From Psychrobacillus sp. OK032 (GTDB taxonomy: Bacteria > Bacillota > Bacilli > Bacillales_A > Planococcaceae), in NCBI RefSeq assembly GCF_900111345.1, contig NZ_FOGY01000009.1, positions 1-64,000 on the forward strand: a stretch of 64,000 nt of DNA, written 5' to 3'. Positions 9,001-17,970 of the stretch are shown here, in pieces. The position numbers and the translations under genes are program-made. Position 1 is the first letter of the stretch. Every line of letters begins with the position of its first letter. Under the pieces are notes generated by a model. That model saw nothing but the letters and a program-made list of their open reading frames with translations. It was not told where the DNA came from and did no database searches.

Positions 9001-9963
9001 ATGAAACTTCGTTGCGTTATATTAGATGATTATCAAAATGTAGCACTAGAGTTGGTTGATTGGTCCAGTGTCTTGGAGAAGGTAGATGTGCAATCATTCA
9101 GTAATCATTTTGAAAGCGAAGAACAATTGGTAGAGGCAATTAGTAATTTTGAAATTGTCATTATTATGCGTGAAAGAACACCTTTTACTGCATCTTTGTT
9201 TGAAAAGCTTCCAAACCTAAAATTACTTATCACATCAGGCATGAGAAATGCATCGATAGACCTCGTTGCTGCAACAAAACAAGGAGTAATTGTTTGTGGT
9301 ACAGCGAGCATGTCTGAACCACCAACGGAGCTAACTTGGGCGTTAATATTGAATCTAGCTCGACAAATTACAAAAGAAACTAATGAGTTTCGCAATAACG
9401 GTCCATGGCAAAGTACGGTTGGGGCAGATCTATATGGCAAACGCCTTGGAGTCCTAGGACTCGGTAAAATCGGAAGTCGTATGGCAGTAATAGCGCAGGC
9501 ATTTGGCATGGAAGTGATCGCTTGGAGTCAAAACTTAACGAGAGAAATAGCCGACAAATATGGCGTACAGTTAGCAGCATCTAAAGAAGAACTATTGGAA
9601 TCGAGCGACTTTGTTTCCATTCACCTTGTGTTAAGTGAGAGAACGAAGGGACTAATTGGTCTAAAAGAATTGCAGCTTATGAAAACTTCTGCTTTTCTAA
9701 TCAATACTTCACGTGCAGCAATCGTGGATAAAGATGCGTTAATAAAAGCACTCCGAGAAAATTGGATAGCAGGAGCGGGCATAGATGTTTTTGACATCGA
9801 ACCACTTCCAGGTAATCATCCATTCCGTAAGCTACCAAACGTTCTGGCTACTCCTCATTTAGGCTATGTGAGTGAACAGAACTACAGCATCTATTACCGT
9901 GAAGCAGTAGAAGATATTCAAGCATTTCTAGATGGGAAAGTTATTCGGCAAATCAATTCATAA
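9001..9963 (+). CDS. D-isomer-specific 2-hydroxyacid dehydrogenase
   Basis: The 320-residue protein carries the NAD-binding core GVLGLGKIGSRMA and the C-terminal catalytic region (LINTSRAAIVDKDAL, IAGAGIDVFDIEPLP, LATPHLGYV with the active histidine). Members reduce 2-keto acids to D-2-hydroxy acids or the reverse. It follows the TauE-like permease by 18 bases with a GAGGGG ribosome site, suggesting uptake or export of a small acid coupled to its oxidation (inference). Confidence 0.9.
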   Translation: MKLRCVILDDYQNVALELVDWSSVLEKVDVQSFSNHFESEEQLVEAISNFEIVIIMRERTPFTASLFEKLPNLKLLITSGMRNASIDLVAATKQGVIVCGTASMSEPPTELTWALILNLARQITKETNEFRNNGPWQSTVGADLYGKRLGVLGLGKIGSRMAVIAQAFGMEVIAWSQNLTREIADKYGVQLAASKEELLESSDFVSIHLVLSERTKGLIGLKELQLMKTSAFLINTSRAAIVDKDALIKALRENWIAGAGIDVFDIEPLPGNHPFRKLPNVLATPHLGYVSEQNYSIYYREAVEDIQAFLDGKVIRQINS

Positions 9964-9964
9964 T

Positions 9965-10006
9965 GAAAAGGAGTTCCTAACAGAATCGTTAGGAACTCTT
10001 TTCAAT
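9965..10006. terminator. Bidirectional terminator
   Basis: A 16-17 bp stem (9965-9981 with 9988-10003) and 6-base loop sit between the convergent dehydrogenase and peptidase genes, with T-rich flanks in both directions. Confidence 0.9.
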
Positions 10007-12168
10007 TATTTCAACTCAGTTAACATTGAACCAAGTTCTATTACGCTTGCAGTTTCATCTGCAACAGTTGTTTTAAGTAACTCTTTTTGTCTTTCTAAAG
10101 CACCGCTTAATGTTTCAAGTTCGACAGTTACATCGGCATTAGCTTGTTCTCTTTTTGCCTGTAACGAATTAATCGTGTCAAATAGATCTTCATGATCGAC
10201 AATTCTACCTTTACCCCACATAAGTTTTTCTTCTGGAGCTTCTAGTACGTAGTCTGTGAAGTAATCAAATACTTCTTTATCGAAATCATATGCATACCAG
10301 TTATTATCAACTGCATATAAATACTCGTCCAATGGAGAAGCGATATCGCCTTTATTTAACGCATCAATGGATAAAGCTAATTTATCAATATTGTTTTGTG
10401 CATGTTCGTGAGGGAAAATTTGCTCGTCTTCCCATGTTAGGCGCACAAACTGATCCTCTGCATATTTAAATGCAGCAAGTAATCCACTATTTAGATCTCT
10501 ACTTTCTTGATATAGCTTGTTAGCTGTATCAGAATCGCCTTTTGTTAGTGCGGCTAAATAGTCTTCATTTACTTTTGCAACACGCGCATTTACTTCGTCT
10601 GCGGTTGCAATAACGCGATCGATTTCTGTTACCAGCTCGTCTGATGAAACATCAGCTTTTTCAAATACCTCTGCATGAATATCTTCTTTCATAGCATTCA
10701 AACGAGTTGTGAAATCTAGTGGAACTACAGCAGTTTCATCATAGTGCATGGCAAGTAATCCATATAAATTCAAATGAAATTGCAGTGCATCTTCATTGTA
10801 TGTGTCTTCATTATCAAATTGAGAGTGGTAATGAGTACGCATGAAATCACTATCCTGGAAGTCATTACGAAGTGCAGGAACACCGGCAATCCCAAAAGAG
10901 AAATCATCTGACCAAGTACGAAGTGGTGATATAACTGAAATACCATCTTTATAAACACCTTCTACAGTTGGTACTTTCTCTGTAAATTTCGTTAAATAGT
11001 TATTTAACTCATAAACAGAGCGGATTTCATCTTGTGTTGTATGTTCATAAGCAGGAAGCTCAAAGTTCATATTGGCAAAAGCCTTACCTACCCATTCTGG
11101 GTGGATATTGAAAATTTGATTGTACGCACCTGTTGACCAGTCATAGCGAGTATTGGAAACGCCCCACTCTTCTGCAGCAAGTGCATTGAAAATAATCGTT
11201 TTTTCTGGTTGATAACCGCTATCCACTAACCCTTTGGCAATACCCATCATCAAACCAATTGCTGCGTTGTCATCTTGGAATCCGGAGAAATACGAATCAT
11301 AATGCGCAGATAAAATGATATACGATTCTGGGTCTTTACCAATGATTTTACCGTAGTAGTTATACGTTTTGCCATCCAGTTTCACAGTAGATTTTGCATC
11401 AAATTTTACAGTCATTGTACCGTTGTTACTAGCTTCTAATGCTTTCTTTAAATTATTTCCATCTGTTTGAGACATAGAAAACGCAGGTGCATCATCTGGT
11501 CCACAAATATCTTGCGCATTTAGAGCATCTGGATCCACATCACCATAGCCTGCCTCTTGTACTGCAATTACAGCTGCTGCACCTTTTAAATGTGCTTGAT
11601 AAGTAGGATAGCTGATCCACCATTCCTTGCGTTGGTTAATATCTATTAAAACAAGCTTGCCTTCAATATCCAATCCTTCAAGGTCATCTTCAGTACCTTT
11701 CCCACCATAGATAATCTCAAGTTCTTTTTCGCCATTCGTGTCAAAGTTTACTTGATAGGCACCTAGAACAGCAAGATGTTCTTTCCCATCTGCGTCGGTA
11801 AAGGTTAAATCTGCTTTTTCAAATTCCCAAGTGTCGACGGTAAATTCATCTTTTGTCACTTCGGTAAGCCCAATTTTCTTCATTTCTTCCCCAATTTTTT
11901 CCCCAGTTTTCAATTCCGCTTCAGAACCAGCAGGACGATATCCTAGCTTTTCATTGGTTTTAAATTCTTCAAGACTTTTTGCGAAATTATAGGCGTAATC
12001 TACGTCTACTGCAGAAAGATAATTGCTATTTGCTTCTTCTCGAGTAACAAGTTTACTATCTTGAACAGTATCTTCTTTCTCTTTTGATGTTTCTTCTTTT
12101 GGTGTACATGCCACTAATAACATTCCGACTATCATCGACAACGTCAGGTAGCTAATAAGCTTTTTCAT
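10006..12168 (-). CDS. M28 family zinc peptidase, lipoprotein
   Basis: The 720-residue protein starts with a lipoprotein signal (MIVGMLLVACTPKEE). Residues ~130-260 look like a protease-associated domain, followed by the M28 catalytic domain with the expected metal ligands: SAHYDSYFSGFQDDNAA (His and Asp), LAAEEWG (Glu-Glu) and a late histidine in HYHSQFDNEDT. A long C-terminal helical extension (~residues 500-720) is beyond the usual M28 length and I do not recognise it. It is probably a surface aminopeptidase or carboxypeptidase for extracellular peptides. AAAGGAATG precedes the ATG. Confidence 0.9.
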   Translation of the reverse strand: MKKLISYLTLSMIVGMLLVACTPKEETSKEKEDTVQDSKLVTREEANSNYLSAVDVDYAYNFAKSLEEFKTNEKLGYRPAGSEAELKTGEKIGEEMKKIGLTEVTKDEFTVDTWEFEKADLTFTDADGKEHLAVLGAYQVNFDTNGEKELEIIYGGKGTEDDLEGLDIEGKLVLIDINQRKEWWISYPTYQAHLKGAAAVIAVQEAGYGDVDPDALNAQDICGPDDAPAFSMSQTDGNNLKKALEASNNGTMTVKFDAKSTVKLDGKTYNYYGKIIGKDPESYIILSAHYDSYFSGFQDDNAAIGLMMGIAKGLVDSGYQPEKTIIFNALAAEEWGVSNTRYDWSTGAYNQIFNIHPEWVGKAFANMNFELPAYEHTTQDEIRSVYELNNYLTKFTEKVPTVEGVYKDGISVISPLRTWSDDFSFGIAGVPALRNDFQDSDFMRTHYHSQFDNEDTYNEDALQFHLNLYGLLAMHYDETAVVPLDFTTRLNAMKEDIHAEVFEKADVSSDELVTEIDRVIATADEVNARVAKVNEDYLAALTKGDSDTANKLYQESRDLNSGLLAAFKYAEDQFVRLTWEDEQIFPHEHAQNNIDKLALSIDALNKGDIASPLDEYLYAVDNNWYAYDFDKEVFDYFTDYVLEAPEEKLMWGKGRIVDHEDLFDTINSLQAKREQANADVTVELETLSGALERQKELLKTTVADETASVIELGSMLTELK

Positions 12169-12359
12169 TTATCACATTCCTTTGCGTTTTTTTAATAACT
12201 AGATAATTAAACGACATTTATTAAATATTAGCAATACTAATATTGAAAAATATTTATCAACAATATAGTTCCCCAAAAATTATTGAATAAACAGGCGCAT
12301 TAAAGAGAAAGGGATATCCGTATATTTGTAGAATATACAAAATGGGGGGGAGATATCTT

Positions 12360-13520
12360 TTGGAGAAAAAGTCACTTGTGGAACCAATTTTATACGCACT
12401 CTTTGTACTTGTAGGAATGTTTTTTTTAACGTTATTTATATTATTCATTGTATTACTAACAGGAAATATACATTATGTTGTGTTAATTATTACAACAGCG
12501 GTAGTTTTGTATGTTAGTTATGTATGTTATCTTTTTCATTTTTTCAAAACGAAGAAACGGAAAGTCGTATTCGGAAGTATTGCCGGCGCAGTTATTTTAG
12601 TTAGTTCGATTTCTCCTATTCAACAAATTTATAAGAATTGGATTCCTTCAGTGGATGCAGAAGTAAATGTGTACGATTATATGCCTTTCTCAGATTCCAG
12701 AAAGATCGCAACTTTAGATTATGATTCTACTTTGAAGTTGACAGGGGACTTACCCAAAATGGACGGTGCAACGGCACTTTACCCACTTTACTCTGCATTT
12801 GTTCAAGCGACATACCCTAAAAAAGAATATGATCCATTTGATAGTGAGGTCATGGTCAATACGACGATAGATGCGTATACCAATTTAATCAACGGGAGAG
12901 TGGATATGATTTTTGCCGCAGCACCTTCCACATCACAAGTTACTACGGCAAAGCAAAATGGGAAAGAGCTTAAAATGGCACCAATTGGACGCGAAGCATT
13001 TGTCTTTTTTGTCCACCAGAAAAACCCTATTTCTGGTCTTTCAATGGAGCAAATAAAAAATATATATGGTGGGAAAGTAACGAATTGGCAAGAAGTTGGA
13101 GGGGCAAAGGACAATATCCGAGCATTCCAACGTCCAGCAGATAGTGGAAGCCAGTCGGCCTTGGAGCACTTAATGGGAGAACTTCCAATTATGGAAGCGC
13201 AAACAGAGGATATTGCTACTGGAATGGGTGGTATTATTAAAGAAGTCTCTCAATATAAAAACTACAAAAATGCTATTGGATATACATTCCGTTTTTATTC
13301 TACTGAAATGGTACAAAATAAGAAAATTAAGCTATTAGAAATAGAAGGTGTCGCACCTACTAGGGAAACTATACGATCTGGAGAATATCCGATTGCTTCG
13401 GAATTTTACATTGTGACAGCAGGTACAGATAACCCAAATGTAGAGAAATTCATCGCATGGATCTTATCTCCACAAGGACAGGAACTAATTGAAAAAACAG
13501 GATATGTATCGTTAGAGTAA
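12360..13520 (+). CDS. Membrane-anchored PstS-like substrate-binding protein
   Basis: The N-terminal ~85 residues carry three membrane spans, and the remaining ~300 residues are a phosphate-binding-protein-like domain (GATALYPLYSAFVQATYP, NQKNPISGLS-type hinge, QRPADSGSQSALEHLMG). Ordinary PstS proteins are lipoproteins without extra spans, so the architecture is unusual. The TTG at 12360 is chosen because the G-rich ribosome site at 12344-12352 lies 8 bases upstream; the ATG at 12342 forms part of it. No pst transporter genes are adjacent, which argues for sensing or scavenging rather than a classic ABC role (inference). Confidence 0.8.
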   Translation: MEKKSLVEPILYALFVLVGMFFLTLFILFIVLLTGNIHYVVLIITTAVVLYVSYVCYLFHFFKTKKRKVVFGSIAGAVILVSSISPIQQIYKNWIPSVDAEVNVYDYMPFSDSRKIATLDYDSTLKLTGDLPKMDGATALYPLYSAFVQATYPKKEYDPFDSEVMVNTTIDAYTNLINGRVDMIFAAAPSTSQVTTAKQNGKELKMAPIGREAFVFFVHQKNPISGLSMEQIKNIYGGKVTNWQEVGGAKDNIRAFQRPADSGSQSALEHLMGELPIMEAQTEDIATGMGGIIKEVSQYKNYKNAIGYTFRFYSTEMVQNKKIKLLEIEGVAPTRETIRSGEYPIASEFYIVTAGTDNPNVEKFIAWILSPQGQELIEKTGYVSLE

Positions 13521-13525
13521 TAAAG

Positions 13526-13558
13526 AGAAGAGCTCTTAAATTGAAGCTCTTCTTTTTC
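13526..13558. terminator. Bidirectional terminator
   Basis: AGAAGAGCT (13526-13534) pairs with AGCTCTTCT (13545-13553) and is followed by a T run. It lies between the PstS-like gene and the convergent DUF3021 gene. Confidence 0.85.
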
Positions 13559-13560
13559 GA

Positions 13561-13971
13561 TTAAAGCATCTCCAGCTCTTCATTTAATTTCTTCATTTGT
13601 CGATTAAAATAAAGATAGAATGACGTCCAAAAAATAACGTAGAATCCTAGGAATAAAGCAATGGCAATGAAAAAACTAGCCATATTAAATGGTACCCATC
13701 CAATTCCAAAAGCTAAAATGAAATACAATATGATAACCGTGACAAAATGTAAAGCTGTTTGCTGATATAGTCGCAAATTCGGATTTTCAAAATAGAGGGA
13801 GCTGACCGTGAAAAACCAACCACAAAAGATAGAACCAAGTGAATTTTTCAGAAATAATGTCCCATCTAGCATAATATGATCATTTGATAGTACATACAAA
13901 TTTGTAAATACAATTGCAAGAAATGCACCGAAGAAAATACCAATCATACTTCGAAATAAAAAGGTTTTCAC
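13561..13971 (-). CDS. DUF3021 family membrane protein
   Basis: The 136-residue protein has four predicted spans and resembles DUF3021, a family that normally sits beside a LytTR regulator. Its start overlaps the LytTR stop by 4 bases. In such pairs the membrane protein is thought to hold or control the DNA-binding partner, but that is knowledge from analogous LytTR systems and not shown here. Confidence 0.8.
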   Translation of the reverse strand: MKTFLFRSMIGIFFGAFLAIVFTNLYVLSNDHIMLDGTLFLKNSLGSIFCGWFFTVSSLYFENPNLRLYQQTALHFVTVIILYFILAFGIGWVPFNMASFFIAIALFLGFYVIFWTSFYLYFNRQMKKLNEELEML

Positions 13972-14426
13972 TCGCTTTTCCTCCTATTCATTTTTAATGC
14001 TTCTTTTATCGAAGTCACATAAGTACGAGAAACATATTCCTTCATACCTGATTTAAAATATACACAAAGTGTGCCATTAAATGATGCCTCAAATCGGCTT
14101 AATTCATGAAGATTTGCAATAACCGATTTGGAGAGCCGGATAAATTTATTGGAAGGAAGTATTTCTTCCAATTCATACAGTTTTTCTTTTAATTTGTATG
14201 AACCAGTAGAGGTTACCGCGACAACAGCCTCTTTTTCGGTGTGAAAGTAATGAATGTCACTCGGTTTTAAAATATGTTGCATTTCTCCATCTTTTCCTAC
14301 GAGAAATTCTGTTTCACGACCTTTGATAAAATCTAAAATCTCCTGTACAGGACCGTCTAATTCCGGTGTTTCAATAATCACTTTTGTTTCTTTAAAATCA
14401 TTATCTATATTCAACGATACTTTCAA
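13968..14426 (-). CDS. LytTR-domain DNA-binding regulator without receiver domain
   Basis: The 152-residue protein has an N-terminal ~50-residue segment and a C-terminal LytTR domain (DIHYFHTEKEAVVAVTSTGSY, then FIRLSKSVIANLHELSRFE). It lacks the CheY-like receiver of the AgrA/LytR type. The start is a TTG at 14426 behind GAGAGGGGTG. It is encoded behind the ABC pair and overlaps DUF3021, which fits the LytTR regulatory-system arrangement where the membrane partner inhibits the regulator. It probably controls its own operon. Confidence 0.88.
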   Translation of the reverse strand: MKVSLNIDNDFKETKVIIETPELDGPVQEILDFIKGRETEFLVGKDGEMQHILKPSDIHYFHTEKEAVVAVTSTGSYKLKEKLYELEEILPSNKFIRLSKSVIANLHELSRFEASFNGTLCVYFKSGMKEYVSRTYVTSIKEALKMNRRKSE

Positions 14427-14475
14427 TTCTTTACACCCCTCTCCACTTAAGTGTAAACGTTTCGAAGGAAGTGGG

Positions 14476-15222
14476 CTATCCTATTTTTCGTTTATTCTGA
14501 ATACGAAGAGTGACGAGTGCAATCGCAACTAGTGCTCCAATGTAGCCAATCGAAAGAAACACATTATTATCAAAAGTAAGCTGCCCATTCCATACAGCGA
14601 TAAATAAATTATTCATATGATACATCGGATTGAAATCGGCAATAACCTGGATGAATTTCGGCATCATACTAATTGGCATTGCAAACCCACCCGTAAAAAT
14701 CACTACTTGAAAAATTACAATAGAGAAAACTAAAGCACTATTCATATTTTTGAAGAAGGAGTAAATAGCAGATGCGATGACAAGCAATGCAGCATTAAGT
14801 AAGATGAAAAATCCGTAAGAAGTTATCAGTCCTAATAACTGGAATTCCAAATCATACATCAAAAGTCCGATGATAGAGATAAATCCAAATCCTAGACTTG
14901 TAATGATAATGGAGCGGATAATGCTAGAAAGTAGTAACGTATTTTTAGAAACTGGGGAAAGATAAATTCGTTTTTCTACCCCTGTCGTGCGATGTGTTAC
15001 TTGATCGAAACCGAAAGCGAAAAACACAACCGTGAATGTGATGACTAAGATGAAGGATGGTGTATACGTTTGTACATAGCTTAAATTTCCTGCATACGTT
15101 TGCTCTCCAAACAATTGCCCCATAAAAACATACGTTGCAGGTGGTACGAAAATAGTGAAAACTAAGTAAAACAATTCCCTTGAAAACATTAATAAATCAT
15201 ATTTTAACTGCGTCACTAACAT
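14476..15222 (-). CDS. ABC-2 type permease
   Basis: The 248-residue protein has six predicted spans with the ABC-2 exporter pattern and a conserved re-entrant-like segment (VFTGGFAMPISMMPKFIQ). It follows the ATPase gene by 12 bases with AAGGGGG as ribosome site. Together they form an exporter of unknown substrate; related LytTR-linked exporters handle peptides or antibiotics. Confidence 0.88.
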   Translation of the reverse strand: MLVTQLKYDLLMFSRELFYLVFTIFVPPATYVFMGQLFGEQTYAGNLSYVQTYTPSFILVITFTVVFFAFGFDQVTHRTTGVEKRIYLSPVSKNTLLLSSIIRSIIITSLGFGFISIIGLLMYDLEFQLLGLITSYGFFILLNAALLVIASAIYSFFKNMNSALVFSIVIFQVVIFTGGFAMPISMMPKFIQVIADFNPMYHMNNLFIAVWNGQLTFDNNVFLSIGYIGALVAIALVTLRIQNKRKIG

Positions 15223-15234
15223 AACTTTTCCCCC

Positions 15235-15954
15235 TTAAATAGATACTTTCTTAAGATAGAACTCGTTAATCGATTTGTAGCCAGATGCTAAAATGCCTTC
15301 CGTTGTATCGAATACTTCATTTAATCCATTATTGATAAGCATCACTTTATCGCAATATAATTCGATTTCATCCATATTATGTGTCGTTAAAATAACCGTT
15401 CCGCCTGTTCGTTTATTGTAATCTGTAATGTAGGACCAAAGGATATTGCGCATATGTGGATCCAGTCCAGTTGTTGGTTCATCCAATATAAGGAGTTTTG
15501 GTTCTGATAAGAAAGCGATTGCTAAACTAACAATTTGTTTCCAACCACCTGAAAGTTTATCAAAGTACTTTTTTCGGTGAGGTTCCAATTTAAAATCAGC
15601 CATGACCTTTTTTATGTCAATGGAAGATTTGTAATATGCTTTGAATAATTTTAGTAATTCTTCTACTTTCAATGTTTTATAAAATTGCGTTGGTTGGAGG
15701 ACAACAGAAATTTGTTTACGAATTTCTTCAAGCTGGTTCATAGACAGTGATTTAATATTTTCATCCAATACGCTAACTGTTCCTGCATCGTATTGTTTGA
15801 TTGTCATTAAAATCTCGAGAAAGGTTGATTTTCCAGCTCCATTTTTTCCAATCACTCCAATGACTTCTCCAGATCGGGCTTGAAAGTTCACTCCTTGTAA
15901 CACATTGTTTGTTCCATATGATTTTTTTAGATCGCTCACATTAATGATATTCAC
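15235..15954 (-). CDS. ABC transporter ATP-binding protein
   Basis: This 239-residue ATPase has a Walker A (GVIGKNGAGKSTFLE), the signature KLSGGWKQ (variant of LSGGQ), Walker B (KLLILDEPTTGLDP) and the H-loop (ILTTHNMDE). The GTG at 15954 is preferred because GGAGGGA lies 6 bases upstream. It is the first gene of the four-gene unit ATPase, permease, LytTR regulator, DUF3021. Confidence 0.92.
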   Translation of the reverse strand: MNIINVSDLKKSYGTNNVLQGVNFQARSGEVIGVIGKNGAGKSTFLEILMTIKQYDAGTVSVLDENIKSLSMNQLEEIRKQISVVLQPTQFYKTLKVEELLKLFKAYYKSSIDIKKVMADFKLEPHRKKYFDKLSGGWKQIVSLAIAFLSEPKLLILDEPTTGLDPHMRNILWSYITDYNKRTGGTVILTTHNMDEIELYCDKVMLINNGLNEVFDTTEGILASGYKSINEFYLKKVSI

Positions 15955-16110
15955 GTGTAATCCCTCCGGTAATTTTCTTTGTATTGCCATTGTATGGCTA
16001 AACTTCATCTATGTAAGCTGGATTTTTGTGACTGGTGGGATTAGGGGAGTGACTTGCCAAAAACAGCTGGTCACTTACAGAAGGACAGAGATCCGAAATA
16101 CGATTACTAA

Positions 16111-16152
16111 AAAAGACGTTGAAAGTGACTTAATCACTTTCAACGCCTTTTT
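16111..16152. terminator. Terminator downstream of bioB
   Basis: A 12-bp perfect stem (16116-16127 with 16133-16144) has T runs on both strands. On the minus strand it ends the bioY-bioB transcript. Confidence 0.88.
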
Positions 16153-16203
16153 CTATTTATAGTAAAGGGGTTACGATTGTCCAGGATAAAGAATTGGTCA
16201 TAG

Positions 16204-17214
16204 TTAATAACTTACTTCAAAATGTTCAGCACTTCGTGCGAAAGCATCTTTCTCTACAACAAATCCTAAATCTTCAATCATCTTTAAATCTTTTTCTGCT
16301 TCTTGTCCTGAGGTTGTTAAATAGTCCCCTAGGAATATAGAATTTGCAGCATATAATGCCATTGGTTGCAAGGAACGTAAGTTAAGTTCGCGCCCTCCCG
16401 CAATTCTTATTTCTTTCGTTGGAAGCATGAAACGAGCAAGTGCCACAATACGTAAACACCACATCGGCGTTAAAGGTTCTTTGTCTGCAAAGGCAGTTCC
16501 ATCAATCGCGTGTAAGAAGTTTATCGGTATAGAGTCTGTATTTAAAGATGAAAGTGAACGCATCATGCTAACAATATGTTCGAATGATTCGCCCATTCCG
16601 ATAATAACGCCAGAACAAGGAGACATTCCAGCCTGTTTCACTTTCTCGATGGTTCCCACTCGATCATCAAATGTATGAGTGGATACGATATTTTCGTGGA
16701 ACTCAGATGATGTGTTTATATTGTGATTATATCGATCAATACCAGCTTCTTTTAATTCTTCTGCTTGATTATCCGCAAGAATACCGAGACACCCACATAA
16801 TTTAAGTGGCAATGTTTCTTTAATTTCTTTTGCTGCTGCTTTAACGGTTGCTAACTCATGTCTACTTGGACCTCGACCACTTGCAACAATACAAAAAGTT
16901 CCAGCTCCTAGCTCTGCCGCTCGTTTTGCACCTTTCACAATTTCATCTTTTGTCATCATTCTATATTTCTCAATAGGTGCATCTGATTCAGAAGATTGCG
17001 AACAGTATCGGCAGTTTTCAGGGCATAAACCTGACTTTGTGTTGATCAGCATATTTAGTTTGACATCATTTCCATAGTAATGGTGGCGTATCAAATATGC
17101 TGCATCTAATTGGGATAGCGTATCCTTACTATCTGCTTGTAAAAAATCGAGACATTCCTGATCTGTTAGCTGATGGCCATTCAAAACATTTTCTGCTAGT
17201 GCGTGCCAATTCAT
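16204..17214 (-). CDS. bioB: Biotin synthase BioB
   Basis: The 336-residue radical-SAM enzyme inserts sulfur into dethiobiotin, the last step of biotin synthesis. It has the 4Fe-4S binding loop CPENCRYCSQS near residue 60 and the family segments YNHNINTSSEFH and IGMGES. The length is typical. GAGGTGATAGG precedes the ATG, which overlaps the bioY stop. No other bio genes are present, so the cell may take up dethiobiotin or encode the rest elsewhere. Confidence 0.97.
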   Translation of the reverse strand: MNWHALAENVLNGHQLTDQECLDFLQADSKDTLSQLDAAYLIRHHYYGNDVKLNMLINTKSGLCPENCRYCSQSSESDAPIEKYRMMTKDEIVKGAKRAAELGAGTFCIVASGRGPSRHELATVKAAAKEIKETLPLKLCGCLGILADNQAEELKEAGIDRYNHNINTSSEFHENIVSTHTFDDRVGTIEKVKQAGMSPCSGVIIGMGESFEHIVSMMRSLSSLNTDSIPINFLHAIDGTAFADKEPLTPMWCLRIVALARFMLPTKEIRIAGGRELNLRSLQPMALYAANSIFLGDYLTTSGQEAEKDLKMIEDLGFVVEKDAFARSAEHFEVSY

Positions 17215-17822
17215 CCTATCACCTCATTTTTAATAGTGGAGCTACTTTGTGTCTTAGCTGGAAAAGCTCGAAGCACTTTATACGAAATCATGGCGGAAAG
17301 AACAGATAACGCAATGTCTTTTGGAAGGGGGACCATCATAATAGTCCATCCCATTTTATAAGAGAAGCCTTCTGGAGCGGCAAACCAAAACGAATAGGCT
17401 AAATACATCCAGTTAGTTCCAATTATATAAACGATGACAGTTCCGATTAAAGACGCAACTAAAAGCATCTTAAACGATTTACTCTTTTCCGTAACAACTC
17501 CTGCAACCCAAGCAACAAAAATGAATGCTAATAAAAATCCAAATGTCGGGCTGAGAATGGCGCTAATTCCACCACTAAAACGTGCAAATACTGGAATACC
17601 AGCTAGTCCAATGAATAAATAAATTGTCATTGCAAGAGGTCCATATTTTTTCCCGAGCAATGTACCAGCAAGTAAACTAACTACCGGCTGAAACGTAATA
17701 GGAACTCCAGCGATAACGAAAAATGGAAGCAAGGAGGTAATATTTGCTCCAATCCCCATTAGCGCAGCAAATAACGAAGCCAATATCATTCCATGCAAAC
17801 GTGATTTTACCAATTTATACAC
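17211..17822 (-). CDS. bioY: Biotin transporter BioY
   Basis: This 203-residue membrane protein is the substrate-binding (S) component of ECF-type biotin uptake. It has about six spans and the family motif GAPITFQPVV-like segment (IAGVPITFQPVVSLLAG). It is the first gene of the bioY-bioB unit, and a BirA-type operator stands upstream, so it should be repressed by biotin. The energising EcfA/T genes are not in this window. Confidence 0.95.
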   Translation of the reverse strand: MYKLVKSRLHGMILASLFAALMGIGANITSLLPFFVIAGVPITFQPVVSLLAGTLLGKKYGPLAMTIYLFIGLAGIPVFARFSGGISAILSPTFGFLLAFIFVAWVAGVVTEKSKSFKMLLVASLIGTVIVYIIGTNWMYLAYSFWFAAPEGFSYKMGWTIMMVPLPKDIALSVLSAMISYKVLRAFPAKTQSSSTIKNEVIG

Positions 17823-17858
17823 CCCTTTCGCTTTTAATTATAGGTATTGAAAGTAAAA

Positions 17859-17890
17859 GTGTAAACCATTATTTTATTTTAGTTAACACA
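17859..17890 (-). promoter_or_regulatory. BirA operator upstream of bioY
   Basis: On the minus strand, TGTTAACT and GTTTACA half sites face each other across ~15 A/T-rich bases. This matches the known TTGTTAAC/GTTAACAA dyad bound by biotinylated BirA in Bacillales. It lies 37 bases before the bioY start. Confidence 0.85.
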
Positions 17891-17970
17891 TTTGTTGTGT
17901 GGCAGAAAATTATAAACAGTGCGATAATATTCGGTGAGATATGTATTTTTGGGGGGAAGGGGTATTGTGA

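Noticed and set aside
12342-12344. ATG 12342 as start of the PstS-like gene
   Set aside because: It forms part of the G-rich ribosome site; TTG 12360 has the correct spacing.
14451-14464. cre-like TGTAAACGTTTCGA upstream of the LytTR gene
   Set aside because: It fails the conserved CA end of the consensus and lies inside an operon.
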